A stretch of DNA of 64,000 bases from Oscillospiraceae bacterium. Its GTDB lineage: Bacteria; Bacillota_A; Clostridia; Oscillospirales; Oscillospiraceae. The stretch is from assembly GCA_017470325.1 (NCBI GenBank), contig JAFUES010000023.1, positions 62,001 to 126,000 on the forward strand, given 5' to 3'. The notes beneath the pieces are model-generated. The model did no database searches, was not told where the DNA came from, and saw only the letters and a list, made by a program, of their open reading frames with translations. Below, one piece after another: positions 9,801-16,871 of this stretch. Each line of letters opens with the position of its first letter. Position 1 is the first letter of the stretch. Made by a program: the position numbers and the translations under genes.

Positions 9801-9830
9801 ATTCGTATAAATCTGGCTGTATTCGTATAA
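9801..9830. repeat. Pair of direct repeats ATTCGTATAA, possible recombinase arm or att site
   Basis: ATTCGTATAA occurs at 9801-9810 and again at 9821-9830, so the copies are 20 bp apart, two helical turns. A 9 of 10 inverted copy (TATACGAAT, 12720-12728) sits at the opposite end of the island. Spaced copies of this kind would suit binding of the adjacent recombinase. The role as attachment or arm site is inference. Confidence 0.35.
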
Positions 9831-9840
9831 TAATCGTAGT

Positions 9841-9890
9841 AAAAAACGAGGGTTTTCGGCTACAGACTGATTTTGTAGCCGAGAACCCTC
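9841..9890 (-). terminator. Long inverted repeat with T tract on the minus strand
   Basis: A 17-bp stem (9848-9864 with 9874-9890, one G-U pair) with a 9-base loop. On the minus strand it is followed by six T (complement of 9841-9846), so it would end transcripts leaving the island leftward. On the plus strand no T run follows. Its place just before the recombinase gene also fits a recombinase-binding or attachment region. Confidence 0.5.
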
Positions 9891-9937
9891 AGTTTATGTC
9901 CAGCCATTATCTGCCTTGCTCCCGATGGGAGGCACAG

Positions 9938-11137
9938 ATGAAGCAGAATGGCAAATCGGAAAAGGCTCAGAGGCGCGCACCTACAAAGTATCCCTGCATT
10001 TACAAACAAACGGGGAAGCCGCTCTATGATGTCAGGTACAATTATAAAGAGGAAGACAAGGAGACAGGGAAAGTCCATTATAAAAACAAGTGGGTATATG
10101 GGTTAGGAAGCCTTGACCTTGCCAGAAGCACACTGCTGCAGCTGCAGATGGGTACATATGACGATGGAGAAATTACACTGCAGGAGGCATTTGAACTGTG
10201 GCAGGTGAATGCGAGAATACTGCAATACAAGGAAGTCACCATTAGAAACACTACTGGACATATGCACATGATATACACTGTGCTCCCATCTACGCTAAAG
10301 TTGAAGGATGTTGACTACGCCCTATACAGCCGCTTTATTGAGCAATGCAGGACTGAACGGAAGTATAGTGAAAAGATGGTGGCTGACCTCAACAAAACTT
10401 TTCGAAAGCTCATCACTCTTGCCTACAGGGAGAAACGGCTGAAAGAAAACCCTCTGAAGATGTTGGATGTGAGCAAGACAAAGGGACGAGACAGAACAAT
10501 TACTGTCACGCCGTCAGAGTTCGAAGCTATGGACAGGTATCTTGCTGACACCCCTTTTGTACGCAATGGGATAAACTGCAGCATTAAGCGCCGTCTGGCA
10601 TTGAATTATCTGTACTATACTGGAATGACTGTCGGAGAGATTCTGGCTCTTAGGTACGAAGACATGATTCCATGTTCTTCTTTTCAAAGCGGCACCACTA
10701 AATTTAGTGGGCTGATGATAAAAGTGCACGGGGCGACGGACACGGGTTTTATGGTTGGGCTTGACGGCGCAAAGAAAAGCAAAGGGAGAGTTGTTCCTAT
10801 GACATCTTCTCTACAGACATTGTTCCTTTCTGCCAAACAGGAGCACATAGCTGCCGGAGGCAGCATGTGCGATATGGTTTTCTCGTTTACTCACAGCAAT
10901 GTCGCCGATATGCTGAAAACCCTGACAAAAAAGCTGCATCTGAATAAGAAGATTGTATCCCAAACATTTCGTGATACTTTCGTTGAGAAGATGATTTCAG
11001 GCGGAGTTACACTCCCTCAGGTATGCACGGTTTTGGGAGAGACAGAAGGAACTATTGTTAAGCGTTATTCGTATCTTTTCCAGAATGACCCGCAGAGAAT
11101 CATAGATGCGTTTTCCGAAGAAAGATTTCAAAAATGA
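9938..11137 (+). CDS. Tyrosine recombinase/integrase with altered catalytic residues
   Basis: A 399-residue phage-integrase-like protein. It has an N-terminal AP2/arm-binding-like part (YKQTGKPLYDVRYNY), a SAM-like core-binding domain (about 75-175) and a C-terminal catalytic domain (from about 190). The usual pentad is eroded. TG-[R] reads TGMT (Thr231 for Arg I), HxxR reads QTFR (Gln342, Arg345), and LGH reads LGE (Glu368). The nucleophile Tyr377 is present nine residues later in VKRYSYLF. ATG 9938 is chosen for the upstream GGGAGG. It may be a divergent or dead recombinase. Base composition is AT-richer than host genes, indicating transfer. Confidence 0.8.
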   Translation: MKQNGKSEKAQRRAPTKYPCIYKQTGKPLYDVRYNYKEEDKETGKVHYKNKWVYGLGSLDLARSTLLQLQMGTYDDGEITLQEAFELWQVNARILQYKEVTIRNTTGHMHMIYTVLPSTLKLKDVDYALYSRFIEQCRTERKYSEKMVADLNKTFRKLITLAYREKRLKENPLKMLDVSKTKGRDRTITVTPSEFEAMDRYLADTPFVRNGINCSIKRRLALNYLYYTGMTVGEILALRYEDMIPCSSFQSGTTKFSGLMIKVHGATDTGFMVGLDGAKKSKGRVVPMTSSLQTLFLSAKQEHIAAGGSMCDMVFSFTHSNVADMLKTLTKKLHLNKKIVSQTFRDTFVEKMISGGVTLPQVCTVLGETEGTIVKRYSYLFQNDPQRIIDAFSEERFQK

Positions 11138-11143
11138 TAAGAC

Positions 11144-11167
11144 TGACAGGTAATCAGTTCTGTCAGC
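11144..11167. repeat. Short inverted repeat after the recombinase gene
   Basis: CTGACAG and CTGTCAG flank a 10-base loop directly after the recombinase stop codon. No T run follows, so it is a weak terminator candidate or a protein-binding palindrome. Confidence 0.35.
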
Positions 11168-11220
11168 CAACAAACAACTGACTGGCTAGGATATTCAAAA
11201 CCGACCATAATATGCGTCTT

Positions 11221-11257
11221 TTGCGGGGTGCTGGGCTTGTCCAAAAGCACCCCGCAA
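11221..11257. repeat. Perfect 12-bp inverted repeat hairpin, candidate replication-origin element
   Basis: TTGCGGGGTGCT (11221-11232) pairs exactly with AGCACCCCGCAA (11246-11257) around a 13-base loop. It lies in the 505-base gene-free stretch before rep, where rolling-circle plasmids commonly carry origins. The function is inferred. Confidence 0.5.
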
Positions 11258-11275
11258 CTGGTAGTGATATCTCAA

Positions 11276-11333
11276 TGAATTACCTCTCACAGTTATGATC
11301 TATTGGTAATGCCGGTAACTGAGAGGTAATTCA
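11276..11333. repeat. Long near-perfect hairpin, candidate double- or single-strand origin
   Basis: The left arm 11276-11295 and right arm 11316-11333 pair over 18 bp with a 2-base bulge (CA). The loop contains TATTGGTAAT. A long hairpin upstream of an HUH Rep gene is a typical nick-site or conversion-origin context. The nick position cannot be fixed from this sequence. Confidence 0.5.
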
Positions 11334-11582
11334 TCCGTAGGAATTAGCTTGAGTTGTGCGATTTTGATTACCTGTGGTCTAAACACACGCTATATGTGGC
11401 GTCTGGCAAAAATGCTGGTTTTGTGATAGAATAAAAGAAACGTAGAAAAAGAAAAAGCCTCGGCGGCAACCAAGGCGAAAGGACAATGCTTATGTAACAT
11501 CACTGAATCACTATATATATGATATAACATATTTTCTAAAAAGTCAATGTAGCCCCTATTCGTGGGATGTGTATAGATGTGT

Positions 11583-11609
11583 GATGTTCTGAGCGGAACA
11601 TCTTTTTTT
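11583..11609 (+). terminator. Intrinsic terminator in the rep leader (attenuator candidate)
   Basis: GATGTTC (11583-11589) pairs with GAACATC (11596-11602) around TGAGCG, followed directly by seven T. It lies 33 bases before the rep start codon, and no gene ends upstream within 400 bases. It may therefore limit rep expression by attenuation, as in copy-number control of rolling-circle plasmids. Confidence 0.65.
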
Positions 11610-11642
11610 ATGCTCTAACATATCACAGAAAGGAGCTTTATT

Positions 11643-12968
11643 ATGAAAAAGAATAAGAGTAACACAACAACTGCCCCTATGCGGGCGATGGCGGAAATCG
11701 TGAGTGACACAGAGCATCTACCTGTCGAGAAAATACAGGCGGTATTGTCTGATAAGGCTGCAAGAGGAATTGTACTTCAATATGTATATTGCCTTCATGA
11801 CAAAGACCAATATACAGAAGACACTGATACCCACAAGGCTGGAGAGTTTAAGAAACCGCACTATCACGTATTCATTCGGCTGAACCAAAGTAGGTCATTT
11901 GAGGATATTGCCGCATGGTTTGGCCTTGATGTGCAATTCGTTAGTGCAATCAAGGCAAGAACCTTTGATGCTGGATGCCTCTATGCCACTCATGCTAACG
12001 CACCCGAGAAGTATCAATACCCATTGAGCCACGCTGTTGCGGACTTCAATTATGCGGGTCTTGTGGAAGCGTATAAAGAGAAGGCAAAAAAGCGGGGCGG
12101 GAAGGAAAAGCAGTACGCCCGAAAGATGCAAATTGTAAAGCTGATAGACAACGGAACCATTCGCCCATATAATCTCTCGCAGTTTGTGACGGCGGAAGAA
12201 GAGGTTTTGTTTTCGAGTGCAATCAAGATAGCCCAAGACCGCGTAGTCCGCGACCTCGGAAACAAGACCTCTCGCAACATGCGCTGCATCTACATTTCTG
12301 GAGATGCTGGCGCGGGGAAGACCACATTCGCAAAGATGCTCTGTGAAAAGGAAGGGCTCTCATACACCGTCGCAGGTTCGGAGCGTGACCCGTTCCAGAG
12401 CTATGGAGGGCAGGACGCTCTGATTTTTGATGACATATCCTTCTCCGTCTTTGACTGGAAGGAACTGCTGAAAATCAGTGACAATCATACCGCATCTCTG
12501 GTAGGCTCTCGGTACAGAGATAAGGCGCTGCAGTGCAAGCTCATTATCATCACTACAACGCAAGAGCCACGCGAGCTTGCAAAGAATATGGCTGGCGCTG
12601 ACGGAGAAGATAGGAAGCAACTCTACCGCCGCTACAGCACTTATTATAAGATGACCCGCGAGACGGTCATGTTGTATAAGTACAACGAAGCAGACGGAAA
12701 GTATGAATACCAAGACACATATACGAATATTGGGAGCCGCCGAAAGAGGTGTTTGAAAGCGGCGACTATTCTTATGAGCTTTTGGACGACGATACGGCTT
12801 TCATCGTGGATTACAACGGCGAGGAGACAGACATTGAGATCCCCAGTGAGCTTGACGGGCATGAAGTCGCTGAGATCGGCAAGCAGGCTTTTGCCTATTA
12901 TGAGATGGCGAGCCTGGATATTCCGGATGGGATCACCGTCAGCGGCCGGGCATTTGAATACAGTGTGA
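11643..12968 (+). CDS. rep: CRESS-like plasmid Rep (HUH nickase plus SF3 helicase), chimeric C-terminus
   Basis: A replication initiator that nicks one origin strand and unwinds DNA. The HUH domain resembles the pMV158 RepB type: LHDKD (51-55), KKPHYHV with the metal-binding H73/H75, and the catalytic-type Tyr114 in CLYATHA. An SF3 helicase follows: Walker A GDAGAGKT (220-227), Walker B LIFDD (260-264), motif C IIITTTQEP (301-309). The start ATG has AAAGGAG upstream. After about residue 361 the frame reads R-, W- and S-rich sequence that is merely the out-of-phase reading of the LRR gene. The genuine Rep C-terminus is therefore lost or altered at about 12725. The core motifs are intact; activity is uncertain. 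Confidence 0.82.
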   Translation: MKKNKSNTTTAPMRAMAEIVSDTEHLPVEKIQAVLSDKAARGIVLQYVYCLHDKDQYTEDTDTHKAGEFKKPHYHVFIRLNQSRSFEDIAAWFGLDVQFVSAIKARTFDAGCLYATHANAPEKYQYPLSHAVADFNYAGLVEAYKEKAKKRGGKEKQYARKMQIVKLIDNGTIRPYNLSQFVTAEEEVLFSSAIKIAQDRVVRDLGNKTSRNMRCIYISGDAGAGKTTFAKMLCEKEGLSYTVAGSERDPFQSYGGQDALIFDDISFSVFDWKELLKISDNHTASLVGSRYRDKALQCKLIIITTTQEPRELAKNMAGADGEDRKQLYRRYSTYYKMTRETVMLYKYNEADGKYEYQDTYTNIGSRRKRCLKAATILMSFWTTIRLSSWITTARRQTLRSPVSLTGMKSLRSASRLLPIMRWRAWIFRMGSPSAAGHLNTV

Positions 12969-13906
12969 TCACAGACTCCATAAACCTGCCGGAGGAGATC
13001 ACCATTCGGGGCCGCGCCTTTGAATATGCCGAACTCCCGCAGACCATGACGATCCCGGAAGGGGCCGTAGTGGAAGGGGATAGTTTCTCCTACTGTGAGG
13101 ATTTGCGGGCGCTTTTCGTTGAGTCTCAGGCTGCCTTGAAAGGGAGCGTGTTCAGCTACAGCGAGGATCTGGAGACCATCATCTGCGCTTCCGGCTCCGA
13201 GATTACAGACAGGGCGTTTTATTCCTGTGAGCGGCTGGAGGATATCGTTCTCTGCGGGGATGTGAAGCTGGGGGAGAAGCCGTTCCCGTACTCGAAGCAG
13301 GCGAAGACCGTGGCAGCGGAGGAAGATGATTATGCTCAGGCTGTGGAAAGCGCCATGGAATTGGCTTCGGAGCCCCTTGTAAAAGCCGGGACCATCAAAG
13401 GAAATGCCTACAGCAACGATTCCCTGCAGTTGGAGTGCCGGCTGCCGAAGACCTTTACCATAACAGCGGCTGACGAACGCGCGGAGAGTACAGAGATCTT
13501 TGACGACGAGCAGGAACAGGCCAGGCAGGAACAGAGAAGCTGGACGGATATGCTGGCTAAGACAAAGTCCGGCGATTCGATCAGTGTGGTCGTGTCTCCC
13601 ATTCCGGAAGAAGTGGAAGAACTCCTGGATCTCCTTATGGAGGAGGAGTTTGCAGCGGTGCAGGGGTATTCTGCGCTCGGCCTGCTGGCAGCGCAGGGCT
13701 GCAATGATATCACCTTTGCGGTAGATGAGGAATATGATGAGTTCCCCATCGAGGATGCTGTATGTGTTTTCTTCACTGCCGTGGAAGATGGAGAGCCTGT
13801 TTATATCAGACAGGTGCTGTATGTTGTGGATGAATACATGGTTACAGTAAGCGCCGTTTCCTCTGGTGAAGACAGCACCCTGGACTATCTGGGTTATTTC
13901 GGATAA
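12749..13906 (+). pseudogene. 5'-truncated leucine-rich-repeat (BspA-like) protein gene
   Basis: The 385-codon frame begins with typical LRR_5/BspA sequence (FESGDYSYELLDDDTAFIVD, then IEIPSELDGHEVAEIGKQAFAYY). Repeats of about 23 residues run to about residue 190, and a non-repeat C-terminal domain follows. There is no signal peptide, and the only start is a GTG at 12749 without a good ribosome binding site. LRR-like coding in this frame continues upstream (EYWEPPKEV) to about 12722, where Rep sequence takes over. BspA-type proteins are normally exported, so the 5' part was probably removed when the Rep element arrived or decayed. Base composition after 12750 returns to host level. Confidence 0.7.
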
Positions 13907-13926
13907 TAAACATTGAGAGCATCAAA

Positions 13927-13957
13927 CAGGGCTCCGCTCAAAAAGAGCGGGGTCCTG
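13927..13957. terminator. Stem-loop after the LRR gene
   Basis: A 13-bp stem with two G-U pairs around an AAAAA loop lies 20 bases after the LRR stop. There is no T run, so termination is uncertain. Confidence 0.45.
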
Positions 13958-14078
13958 TGCACTTTCGGACTGCGGGGCGGAGTGACCGCTATGATCGTAC
14001 CAGAATACCCGGCCGCCGTTGCCGTACCGATGGAATTGTGGTAAACTACATTCAAACAGCATTCTCGGGGGGACCTTT

Positions 14079-14462
14079 ATGGACTTGTCAAGCATTCACC
14101 ATGTGGCGATCATCGTATCCGATTATTCGGTTTCCAGGGATTTCTACGTCAACAAGCTGGGGTTTCCTGTTATCCGGGAGAACTACCGGCCGGATAAGAG
14201 AGACTGGAAACTGGACCTCCGCTTGAATGCGGATACGGAATTGGAGATCTTCGCGCCGGAGCATCCGCCGAAAAGGCTGTCTTACCCGGAGGCCTGCGGG
14301 CTCAGGCATCTGGCGTTCCGAACCGAGAATATCGAAGAGACGGTGAGCCAATTGCAGAGCCTGGGAATCCCCTGTGAGCCGATCCGGGAGGACAGCTTTA
14401 CCGGCAGGAAGATGACCTTCTTCGCCGATCCGGATGGATTGCCCATCGAGCTGCATGAATAG
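14079..14462 (+). CDS. VOC-family protein (glyoxalase/YaeR-like)
   Basis: A 127-residue single-domain vicinal-oxygen-chelate protein. The paired beta-alpha-beta-beta-beta units start with SIHHVAIIVSDYSVSRDFYVNKLGF and LRHLAFRTENIEETVSQLQSLG, and the end reads FFADPDGLPIELHE. Likely metal ligands are the His in HHVAI, Glu in LEIFAP, His in LRHLAF and Glu in PIELHE. Close relatives are annotated as SMU1112c/YaeR-type proteins. The substrate is unknown. The ATG at 14079 has GGGGGGAC upstream; earlier in-frame codons lack a site. It stands alone between two hairpin regions. Confidence 0.85.
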   Translation: MDLSSIHHVAIIVSDYSVSRDFYVNKLGFPVIRENYRPDKRDWKLDLRLNADTELEIFAPEHPPKRLSYPEACGLRHLAFRTENIEETVSQLQSLGIPCEPIREDSFTGRKMTFFADPDGLPIELHE

Positions 14463-14580
14463 GGAAACCTGAGCGTGAAAGGCGCATAAGAACAGCAGAA
14501 GCTGCGTGGAAAGAAAGGCAACATATGCTGCCTAGGCAGATGACGCCGCTGGAGCAAGAGTACAAATGATCTGAATTTAC

Positions 14581-14618
14581 AGGCAAAACGCCGGACTGAC
14601 CGTTTGACGTTTTGCCTG
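14581..14618. repeat. 10-bp inverted repeat in a 309-base gap
   Basis: AGGCAAAACG and CGTTTTGCCT face each other across about 17 bases, followed by GTTTT. This may be the terminator of the VOC gene. The same gap (14463-14771) also holds the palindrome CTGCCTAGGCAG near 14530 and a promoter at 14638-14666; nothing else is seen. Confidence 0.45.
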
Positions 14619-14637
14619 TTTTGGACTTGAAAAGAGA

Positions 14638-14666
14638 TTGCTTTTGCGGGGACAAAATGATAAGAT
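14638..14666 (+). promoter_or_regulatory. Probable promoter for the DUF218 gene
   Basis: TTGCTT (14638-14643) and TAAGAT (14661-14666) are 17 bp apart, about 105 bases before the start codon. Confidence 0.45.
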
Positions 14667-14771
14667 GACTGGGAAAGCTTGGGCCGAGAGCGCTGGCTTT
14701 CGGAGCAACTGATCCAGCCAATAACGCTGGGGGACCGGCGCTGTTTTTCTGATGATACACATGGAGGTCCT

Positions 14772-15842
14772 ATGAAGCGAGGCACCAGAAAAAGAAATAC
14801 CGGGCGCGGCAGGGTCATCATTTTCGCGGTACTGGTGCTCTTGCTGGCGGCCCTATTGCTGCTGCGCATCCTGCGGACCGGACCGGGCGCAGCTATTGCG
14901 GAGGAAATGCCTGCGCCGACAGTTGCTTCGGCACAGACTGTGCCCCCGAAAACGGAAGAGACAGAGGCCTTGCCCGAGGAAGCGCCTGTGCCGGAGTCGA
15001 CGGAAGCGGAGCCGACATTGTCGGATGCGGCCGAGGAAAAGCCGACACCCCAGGCGACACCGACTCCCGTGAATCCAAAGTCGCCTGTGCCCACCGGCGC
15101 GGGCGGCTACAACAAAACCACCTATGAGATCGTCAGCGATATGGTCTACACGTACCGGCAGCTGCAGTCGGAGGGGATGGATACCGTCCGCCGGGATCTG
15201 GAGAAACTGAAAGCGGCGGACCCGGCGCTGGGTACTGCCTGGGAGCGGATCATGGAGACCTGGGTCTATGTAAACAACGACCTGGAGATCTTTGATGCTA
15301 TACCGGCGGGGCTGCCGGAGGATGACAGCCTGGCCATCGTGGCCTTGGGCTTTCAGCTGCTGCCGGACGGCTCTATGGACCCGGAGTTGGTCAGCCGCTG
15401 TGAGCTGGCCATGTCCTGCGCCGAGACCTATCCAAATGCCTATGTGATCGTCACCGGAGGCGGCACGGCCTTGGACAACAAGGAGATGACCGAGGCCCAG
15501 GCCATGGCCGACTGGTTCATCCAAAAGGGACTCGACCCGGATCGGCTCATTGTGGAGACCCGTGCCATGACCACCGGGCAGAACGCCCAATACAGTTGTG
15601 AGATCCTGATGGCGGAATACCCGCAAGTCAACAATCTGCTGTTGGTCACCAGCGACTACCACATGCAGATGGCTTGGCTGCTGTTTTCCGAGGAGGCCTA
15701 TCTCTACGAGTGCGCTTACGGCGTGGCGCCCTATGTGCTGGCGGGCAATGCGTCGGTACACATCCCGGATGCCACAGATGAATATAACGGAACGTCAAAA
15801 CAGGCCCAATATCTGTGGACCCTGGCAGATCCCCAGTATTGA
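14772..15842 (+). CDS. Membrane-anchored YdcF/SanA-type DUF218 protein
   Basis: A 356-residue protein with a basic N-terminus, one membrane helix (about 14-34) and a long Glu/Pro/Thr-rich linker (about 40-110). A C-terminal DUF218 domain contains LAIVALGFQLLPDGSMDPEL, YVIVTGGGTA, EAQAMADWFIQKGLDPDRLIVE and LLLVTSDYHMQMA. Proteins of this domain are linked to envelope barrier function, with poorly known chemistry. The topology places the domain outside the cell. ATG 14772 is chosen for the TGGAGG six bases upstream. The MBL-fold gene follows after 25 bases. Confidence 0.85.
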   Translation: MKRGTRKRNTGRGRVIIFAVLVLLLAALLLLRILRTGPGAAIAEEMPAPTVASAQTVPPKTEETEALPEEAPVPESTEAEPTLSDAAEEKPTPQATPTPVNPKSPVPTGAGGYNKTTYEIVSDMVYTYRQLQSEGMDTVRRDLEKLKAADPALGTAWERIMETWVYVNNDLEIFDAIPAGLPEDDSLAIVALGFQLLPDGSMDPELVSRCELAMSCAETYPNAYVIVTGGGTALDNKEMTEAQAMADWFIQKGLDPDRLIVETRAMTTGQNAQYSCEILMAEYPQVNNLLLVTSDYHMQMAWLLFSEEAYLYECAYGVAPYVLAGNASVHIPDATDEYNGTSKQAQYLWTLADPQY

Positions 15843-15867
15843 GTACGCATAAAGGAGACAGACAGAA

Positions 15868-16683
15868 ATGAGAGCTACGGTCCTGGCGGACAACATTGGC
15901 TCGCAGGGCCTGGCAGGGGAATGGGGGCTCAGCTTTTATATCCAATACGAGGGACAGAAGATCCTTTTGGATACGGGCGCCTCAAGCTTATTTGCCAGGA
16001 ACGCGGCCAAGCTGGGACTGTCACTGGCGGAGATCGACTGTGCGGTACTGTCCCACGCACACTATGACCACGCCAATGGTCTAAAGACCTTCTTTCAGAT
16101 TAACAGCCTGGCGAAGCTCTATGTGGGTCCCGGCTGCGGAGAGGATTGTTATTCCAAAAAGCTGCTGGGATTCAAAGAGTATATCGGACCACGGAAAGGC
16201 GTCCTGAAGGCTTATGGGGACCGCATCGTTTTCACAGACGGTCCCAGCGCCATAGGACAGGGCGTCAGGCTGCTGCCCCACAGCGGACCCATTCACCCCT
16301 ATGTGGGTGCCCGGGACAATCTGTATGTGCTCAGGGACGGAAGGCTGCAGCCGGACGATTTCTCCCATGAGCAGAGCCTGGTGTTCGAGCTGCCGGAGGG
16401 GATCGCGATTTTCAACAGCTGCTGCCACGGCGGGGCGGACCGAATCATCCGGGAGGCACAGGAGGCGTATCCGGGGCGGGCTGTGCTGGCGATGATTGGC
16501 GGCTTCCACCTGTTCCAGCGGACGGACGCCGAGGTGGCGGCCATGGCCCAGCGCCTGCGGGAGACCGGCGTAAAAAAGATATACACCGGCCACTGTACCG
16601 GCGACCAGGCCTATAAGGTCCTGCGGTGGGAGCTGGGCGATATGGTACAGCAGCTGCGCGTGGGCATGGAGATCTTGTTATAA
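15868..16683 (+). CDS. MBL-fold metallohydrolase, dihydropteroate-type MJ0296-like group
   Basis: A 271-residue cytoplasmic metallo-beta-lactamase-fold protein. The metal motif is SHAHYDHANG, an early strand gives ILLDTGASSLFARNA, and later ligands lie in NSCCHGG and YTGHCTGDQAY. The N-terminal sequence and ligand pattern match the family that includes 7,8-dihydropterin-6-methyl-4-(beta-D-ribofuranosyl)-aminobenzene-5'-phosphate synthase-like proteins. Many members in Clostridia have no known substrate. The ribosome binding site is AAAGGAGAC. Probably cotranscribed with the DUF218 gene, it is closed by the terminator at 16698. Confidence 0.85.
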   Translation: MRATVLADNIGSQGLAGEWGLSFYIQYEGQKILLDTGASSLFARNAAKLGLSLAEIDCAVLSHAHYDHANGLKTFFQINSLAKLYVGPGCGEDCYSKKLLGFKEYIGPRKGVLKAYGDRIVFTDGPSAIGQGVRLLPHSGPIHPYVGARDNLYVLRDGRLQPDDFSHEQSLVFELPEGIAIFNSCCHGGADRIIREAQEAYPGRAVLAMIGGFHLFQRTDAEVAAMAQRLRETGVKKIYTGHCTGDQAYKVLRWELGDMVQQLRVGMEILL

Positions 16684-16697
16684 CAGCTTCATAATCG

Positions 16698-16735
16698 GCG
16701 GCAGGAGGGCGAAACGAGCGCCCTCCTGCCGCTTT
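16698..16735 (+). terminator. Intrinsic terminator after the MBL gene
   Basis: A 14-bp GC-rich perfect stem (16698-16711 with 16719-16732), a 7-base loop, then TTT. Confidence 0.7.
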
Positions 16736-16871
16736 CCGGAATATGGGAACATTTTTATCGTATATGCGTCTAATCCATCGGTGCAGAGAGATCTGCGCTT
16801 TCTGAGGAGACAGCCGGGTGACAGGCCCGGAGAAAGGAATGTGATACGGACAAGGAAAGGAAGTGTTGTCT

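Larger units (their letters stand above)
9765..12728 (+). mobile_element. Integrated CRESS-like Rep plasmid element (recombinase plus Rep), limits approximate
   Basis: Between lysS and a truncated LRR gene lies about 3 kb that is visibly richer in A+T than its surroundings. It carries a tyrosine recombinase, a 500-base hairpin-rich gap and a Rep with HUH and SF3 helicase domains. Rep proteins of this layout are known from bacterial CRESS-like plasmids, which often integrate using XerC-like recombinases. The right limit is set by the point where Rep-like coding stops and LRR coding begins in another frame (about 12720). A 9-base inverted match to the left-side repeat ATTCGTATA lies there (12720-12728). 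No clean flanking direct repeat was found, so both limits are estimates. Confidence 0.65.

Noticed and set aside
11138..11642. A CRISPR-like repeat array in the island gap
   Set aside because: The repeats are inverted pairs forming single hairpins, not regularly spaced direct repeats.
12730..12968. The last 80 residues of the Rep open frame as a genuine Rep domain
   Set aside because: They are the out-of-phase reading of LRR-coding DNA, with R/W/S-rich composition and no homology pattern.
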